From Chloroflexi bacterium HGW-Chloroflexi-6 (GTDB lineage: Bacteria; Chloroflexota; Anaerolineae; Anaerolineales; Villigracilaceae), in the NCBI GenBank assembly GCA_002840685.1, contig PHBU01000007.1, positions 186,001-250,000 on the forward strand: 64,000 bases of DNA. The letters run 5' to 3'. The position numbers were made by a program, and so were the translations under genes. This document shows, piece by piece, positions 60,436 to 64,000 of the stretch; position 1 is the first letter of the stretch, and every line of letters starts with the position of its first letter. The notes below the pieces were generated by a model. The model ran no database searches. It saw nothing but the letters and a program-made list of their open reading frames with translations, and was not told the DNA's origin.

Positions 60436-61218
60436 ATGTCTAATCTCAGTCACGCCATCCGCAAGTTCAACCGCTTCGAACTCAAATACCTGCTTACCCT
60501 GCAACAGGCCGAGCAGTTCAAGCTTGCGCTTAAAGCCTATCTCAAGCCTGACGAACACAGCAACGGGGGCTATGCCCTGACCAGCCTGTACTATGACTCG
60601 CCTGATCTGCGCTGTTACTGGGAAAAAGTGGATGGAGTCAAATTCCGCCGCAAGCTGCGCATCCGTCGTTATGAGATGGACGAGGCGCTCTCGTCCGAAA
60701 CGCCGGTTTTTGTCGAGATCAAACAGCGCGTCGACCGGGTCACTCAAAAGCGGCGCGCTGTTTTGCCTTACCGCGAAGCTCTGCGGCTGTGCAACGATCG
60801 CCAGATGCCGGAACACGCTCCAGACGATAAGGCTGTTGTTGAAGAAATTTATGCCTTTGCCTGGAACTATAACCTGCGCCCGGTCAGTATTGTGCGTTAC
60901 CTGCGCCAGGCATTGATTGGCGCAGAGTATGACCTGGGGCTGCGCGTTACGTTTGACACGAACCTGACCGTCCAGACACAACCCCTGCGGCTGGATGCGC
61001 CGCCTGACGGAATGCTGATCCTGCCTGCGAATTTGACAGTCATGGAGATCAAGGTTAACGAGCGCATCCCCTATTGGCTAACGGAACTGGTTGCTGCGCA
61101 CAATTTTCAACTGGTGCGAATGAGCAAGTATTGCAAGAGCATCGAAGCGGCGAATCTCGTCTCAGCCCAGATGACCCCTCATTTTCTGCTTTCTGATTCT
61201 GTGGAAAGTGGAAAGTAG
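60436..61218 (+). CDS. VTC-domain protein (polyphosphate polymerase-like)
   Basis: A 260-residue VTC domain in a tunnel-shaped TTM fold. Basic and acidic tunnel residues are visible: FNRFELKYLL, YYDSPDLRCYWEKVDG, KFRRKLRIRRYEM, VFVEIKQRVDRVTQKRRA and VMEIKVNERIPYWL. Yeast Vtc4 makes polyphosphate from ATP with this domain; bacterial relatives are mostly uncharacterised and stand next to DUF4956 and CotH genes, as here. Soluble, probably acting at the inner face with DUF4956. Confidence 0.92.
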   Translation: MSNLSHAIRKFNRFELKYLLTLQQAEQFKLALKAYLKPDEHSNGGYALTSLYYDSPDLRCYWEKVDGVKFRRKLRIRRYEMDEALSSETPVFVEIKQRVDRVTQKRRAVLPYREALRLCNDRQMPEHAPDDKAVVEEIYAFAWNYNLRPVSIVRYLRQALIGAEYDLGLRVTFDTNLTVQTQPLRLDAPPDGMLILPANLTVMEIKVNERIPYWLTELVAAHNFQLVRMSKYCKSIEAANLVSAQMTPHFLLSDSVESGK

Positions 61219-61244
61219 AAAAAAACAACAACAAGGAGTTTCAA

Positions 61245-61925
61245 ATGGATATTTTCAATTTTCAAGATTTAACTGGCGAATTCTCGGTACTTGATGTAGT
61301 GCTCGCCATGTTGCTCAGTTTCGTGCTGAGCGCTTTCATCGGCTGGATCTACAAGATCACCCACAAAGGCACCTCGTACACCCAGAGCTTTGTGATTACG
61401 CTGGTAATGAACGGCATGGTTGTCGCGTTGGTGATGATGATCGTTGGCTCGAACATTGCCCGCGCTTTTTCACTGGTCGGGGCATTGTCCATCATCCGTT
61501 TCAGGAACGCGGTCAAAGAAACGCGCGATGTCGGCTTTATCTTCTTCACGATGGCGGTTGGCATGGCGGTCGGGACGAAGTTCTACCTGCTGGCCATCGT
61601 GGCGGCGGTGGTGATCAGCCTGATCATGCTGCTGATGACGCGTTTCAACTGGTACGCGCGTGAAGTGGTGAGCCAGATCTTGCGCGTGCAAGTGCCCAAC
61701 GGCCTGCCTTTTGACACCCTTTTTGACAATGCATTCCTAAAATTCACAACCACCTCCGAATTGATCAGCGTCGATTCTGTTCATAGCGGCATGTTGACCG
61801 AGTTGACCTACAGCATTGGGTTGAAAAAGTCGAACCAGATACAGGATTTTTTGACCGAGATCAAGAACTTGAATGGCAACAACAAGGTTACCTTGATCGC
61901 CGGGTACAACAGCACCGATTTGTAG
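61245..61925 (+). CDS. DUF4956 membrane protein
   Basis: A 226-residue protein with four N-terminal helices and a soluble C-terminal domain of about 80 residues. The conserved segment SLVGALSIIRFRNAVKETRDVGFIFF is the DUF4956 hallmark. It regularly accompanies VTC and CotH genes and may be the membrane partner of the VTC enzyme. AAGGAG precedes the ATG, 26 bp after the VTC stop. Confidence 0.93.
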   Translation: MDIFNFQDLTGEFSVLDVVLAMLLSFVLSAFIGWIYKITHKGTSYTQSFVITLVMNGMVVALVMMIVGSNIARAFSLVGALSIIRFRNAVKETRDVGFIFFTMAVGMAVGTKFYLLAIVAAVVISLIMLLMTRFNWYAREVVSQILRVQVPNGLPFDTLFDNAFLKFTTTSELISVDSVHSGMLTELTYSIGLKKSNQIQDFLTEIKNLNGNNKVTLIAGYNSTDL

Positions 61926-61965
61926 ATCGATTCGCGTGGGGTCACCCCAGCAAAGGATGTAAAAA

Positions 61966-63522
61966 ATGAACCTGAAATTCAAACGCAACTACCCGATCCT
62001 CTTTTTGTTGGTGACTGTCATCACCATCCTGGCTTTGGGCTTTGGCAACCTGCGCGTGATCGCCTATACCACTCAGGTCGAGGCCAGTCCAACCCAGGAA
62101 AGCGCCGATGGCTATGACGTCAGCAACAATGTGGCCCTGTTCGATGAGAGCGTGGTGCACAGCATCCAAGTTTTGATGGATGAGACCGATTATGACGAGA
62201 TGATCTCCACTTACCAGAATACCGGTTTAAAGGAATACTTCAAGGCGGATGTCATCATCGACGGTGTGCGGGTTTACGAGGTGGGTATCCGTTTAAAGGG
62301 CAATGCTTCGCTGCGCACCGCGTTGGGAGGCGGGATGGGCATGGGCGGGGATCGTCCGCAAAACGGTCAGTGGCCGGAACGCCCCGCGGACGGTGAAATG
62401 CCGCAGATGCCGGGCGCAGGCGACAGCCAGGAAAATGCTGAGACAATGGGAGCAGGCGAAGATCCGGCTGCGCCCCGCTTCCCGGCCGAGGGGTTTGGTC
62501 CCGGCCAGGCAGGGCAGGCCGCCTCGGGGGAGATAAAAATCCCCTTCCTGATTAAATTCGACGAATATGTCAATGAGCAGACCTACCAGGGGCACAGCTT
62601 TCTTTCTGTGCGCAATTATGGGACTTCGTTCGACGCAGCCATGCTGCAGGAGCCGCTCACGAACGCCGTAGCGCGGCTGGCAGGTATCCCCGCCACGCAG
62701 ACCGCTTATAGCGGGTTTGCCATCAACGAGGCGGATGAGACGCTGTACGTCATCTCTGAAATTTTGGATGAGACTTATCTGGAGAAGTATTTTGAAAACG
62801 CGAACGGTGTACTCTACAAATCTGAAGTGGGTTCGACCCTGAGTTATGTGGACGAAAACCCAAGTTCGTATGCCAAAAGCTTCAGCCAGGAAACCCGCGA
62901 AAACGAGGCCGACCTGGCCCCACTGATCGCATTTATGCGTTTTCTCGATCAATCCGATGATGCCACTTTTGAAAGCCAGCTGCCCGAATGGCTGGATGTG
63001 GATGCTTTCGCCTCGTACCTGGCGCTGAATGCGCTGCTGGTCAATACCGATTCGATGCTCGGCATGAACAATAACTATTACCTGTATTACGATGATCTCG
63101 AACAACGTTTTACACTGTTGATGTGGGATGCCAACGAAAGCCTGGGCAAGCTGGGCGGCAGCGCCACTTATGATCTGTCGCTGACCAATACCGGCAGCGG
63201 GCCGGGCGGAGCGCAGCGAGGCGATCGCGGCGGCATGGGCGGCGGCCCTGGGGGTGGTGAAAATGCGTTGCTGACGCGTTTTCTCGCCAACGCCAAATTC
63301 AAGGCCTTGTATGAGCAAAAGGTTAAGGAAATCTATGAGCAGGTTTTTGTAAGCGGAGCCATGGCCAGCGATGTGGAACGTTATGCGGCGCTGATTCGCT
63401 CAGTTAACGAGCAGCGCGGACTGGTGGAGATCGAGGCTTATGATCAGGCTGTCCAGAAAACACTGACGTTCATCGAGCAAAGAATGGAATATCTGGCTGG
63501 CACGGAGCTGTTGAGCCAATAA
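61966..63522 (+). CDS. CotH-family exported protein kinase-like
   Basis: A 518-residue protein with an N-terminal signal/anchor (YPILFLLVTVITILALGFG). The CotH domain includes VGIRLKGNASLRTALGG, FLIKFDEYVNEQTYQGHSFLSVRN, and the catalytic-loop-like FTLLMWDANESLG with DAN as metal-binding candidate. A Gly/Met/Pro-rich insertion (about 125-185) interrupts the domain. CotH proteins are atypical kinases; Bacillus CotH phosphorylates spore coat proteins, but here no sporulation genes are seen and an extracytoplasmic role is likely. Last gene of the cluster. Confidence 0.92.
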   Translation: MNLKFKRNYPILFLLVTVITILALGFGNLRVIAYTTQVEASPTQESADGYDVSNNVALFDESVVHSIQVLMDETDYDEMISTYQNTGLKEYFKADVIIDGVRVYEVGIRLKGNASLRTALGGGMGMGGDRPQNGQWPERPADGEMPQMPGAGDSQENAETMGAGEDPAAPRFPAEGFGPGQAGQAASGEIKIPFLIKFDEYVNEQTYQGHSFLSVRNYGTSFDAAMLQEPLTNAVARLAGIPATQTAYSGFAINEADETLYVISEILDETYLEKYFENANGVLYKSEVGSTLSYVDENPSSYAKSFSQETRENEADLAPLIAFMRFLDQSDDATFESQLPEWLDVDAFASYLALNALLVNTDSMLGMNNNYYLYYDDLEQRFTLLMWDANESLGKLGGSATYDLSLTNTGSGPGGAQRGDRGGMGGGPGGGENALLTRFLANAKFKALYEQKVKEIYEQVFVSGAMASDVERYAALIRSVNEQRGLVEIEAYDQAVQKTLTFIEQRMEYLAGTELLSQ

Positions 63523-63616
63523 AGTTTCACTAAATATTCCCCCATTTGTTGATTTGTCGGTTCGGGTTAAGCCAGAAAGAAAAAATCCATTGGACACTGT
63601 CCCGGCGACATTCGGG

Positions 63617-63667
63617 AGCCGCGGAGAACACACAGATTTACAGCATTTCCCTGTGTTCTCCGCGGCT
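63617..63667. repeat. Inverted repeat after cotH, terminator-like
   Basis: AGCCGCGGAGAACACA and TGTGTTCTCCGCGGCT form a 16-bp perfect stem with a 19-nt loop and no T run. It lies in the gap between cotH and the convergent small membrane gene. Confidence 0.65.
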
Positions 63668-63714
63668 AAATGGATGGATAATGTCTAACCTGGGTAAACG
63701 TTATTTTATTTGTG

Positions 63715-63906
63715 CTAAATAAAGTTTGGGTAGAGGTACAAGATGAGCGCTAAAAGCCAGGCCACCAGGCAACAGGCAATCGCAACATTGCGCTCCTGTT
63801 TCAATCCACGGATAAAGAACCCTGCGTAAATGGCAGCAAGCAGGGATATTGCACCGAGAATGCCAAGCGCGATCGGTAGCCATGAGAAAAGCGATACTTG
63901 GGTCAT
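63715..63906 (-). CDS. Small two-helix membrane protein, 63 aa
   Basis: A short protein with two hydrophobic helices (about 8-32 and 41-61) separated by a basic RGLKQERN loop. ATG 63906 has AGGAG 10 nt upstream; the longer listed form adds unlikely residues. It is unrecognised. The remaining 94 bases to the window end contain no complete gene. Confidence 0.55.
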   Translation of the reverse strand: MTQVSLFSWLPIALGILGAISLLAAIYAGFFIRGLKQERNVAIACCLVAWLLALILYLYPNFI

Positions 63907-64000
63907 ATGTCTAGTCTCCTGATGGGGCGGAACGTTTAAGGTTGAGAGCCAATAATCTTTCCGAAATTTCATCATCGTTCAGGCTGGCCGGCCAGGCGAT

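Overview
The window is about 64 kb of bacterial chromosome, moderately GC-rich and densely coded. The gene set points to a Chloroflexota bacterium, probably class Anaerolineae. The grounds are a eukaryote/archaeal-type ProRS, a NupNOPQ/BMP nucleoside importer, DUF2721, DUF3307, YtxH and YwbE proteins, and many lineage-restricted hypotheticals. This assignment is inference; no rRNA is present. There are no phage, IS or CRISPR elements, but short palindromic repeats are scattered in the spacers. Several genes start 6-7 nt after a TATAAT box, which suggests leaderless mRNAs.

Layout: (1) 1-1597, the end of a polytopic membrane protein. (2) 1611-6555, a BMP-family nucleoside/purine ABC importer with a terminator inside the operon and two TTTGTCTGACAAA-type dyads at its promoter. 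(3) 6842-13172, DUF2721, a GH3-like exported protein, a PLP dehydratase, a glycerophosphodiesterase and an AAA ATPase, many with overlapping ends. (4) 13296-21803, GT2, HEAT-like protein, ProRS, LOG protein, MazG (behind a possible attenuator), CCA/poly(A) polymerase family protein, an SPFH protein, an NAD-kinase-like protein and an inositol-phosphatase-family enzyme. (5) 21876-27211, a GbsR-regulated oxidoreductase/membrane pair, DUF3307, YtxH and AspRS. (6) 27528-34537, an unrecognised two-gene unit, tRNA-Arg(UCU), then a protein-quality and stress group (Tpx, Hsp20, Lon, response regulator, GNAT, MogA).

(7) 34635-42645 is the most unusual part: a free class I/II aminotransferase convergent with an 1874-residue protein. 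That protein appears to be two tandem aminotransferase folds (the first lacking the PLP lysine) fused to a divergent phosphoenolpyruvate-carboxylase-like region nearest the archaeal type. It is translationally coupled to an SPFH protein. (8) 42968-43696 is a membrane-anchored TPR-thioredoxin whose first redox cysteine codon is TGA, followed by a bacterial SECIS-like hairpin, so probably a selenoprotein. (9) 43703-50342, EamA transporter, Gfo/Idh/MocA oxidoreductase, DegV, YebC, RuvC and Tex. (10) 50467-57083, two lipoproteins, a membrane protein, YwbE and an ABC exporter. (11) 57126-63522, an OmpR-type two-component system divergent from a DUF4405, VTC, DUF4956 and CotH cluster. Phased CTGTGA boxes lie between them, suggesting that the regulator controls the polyphosphate/CotH cluster.
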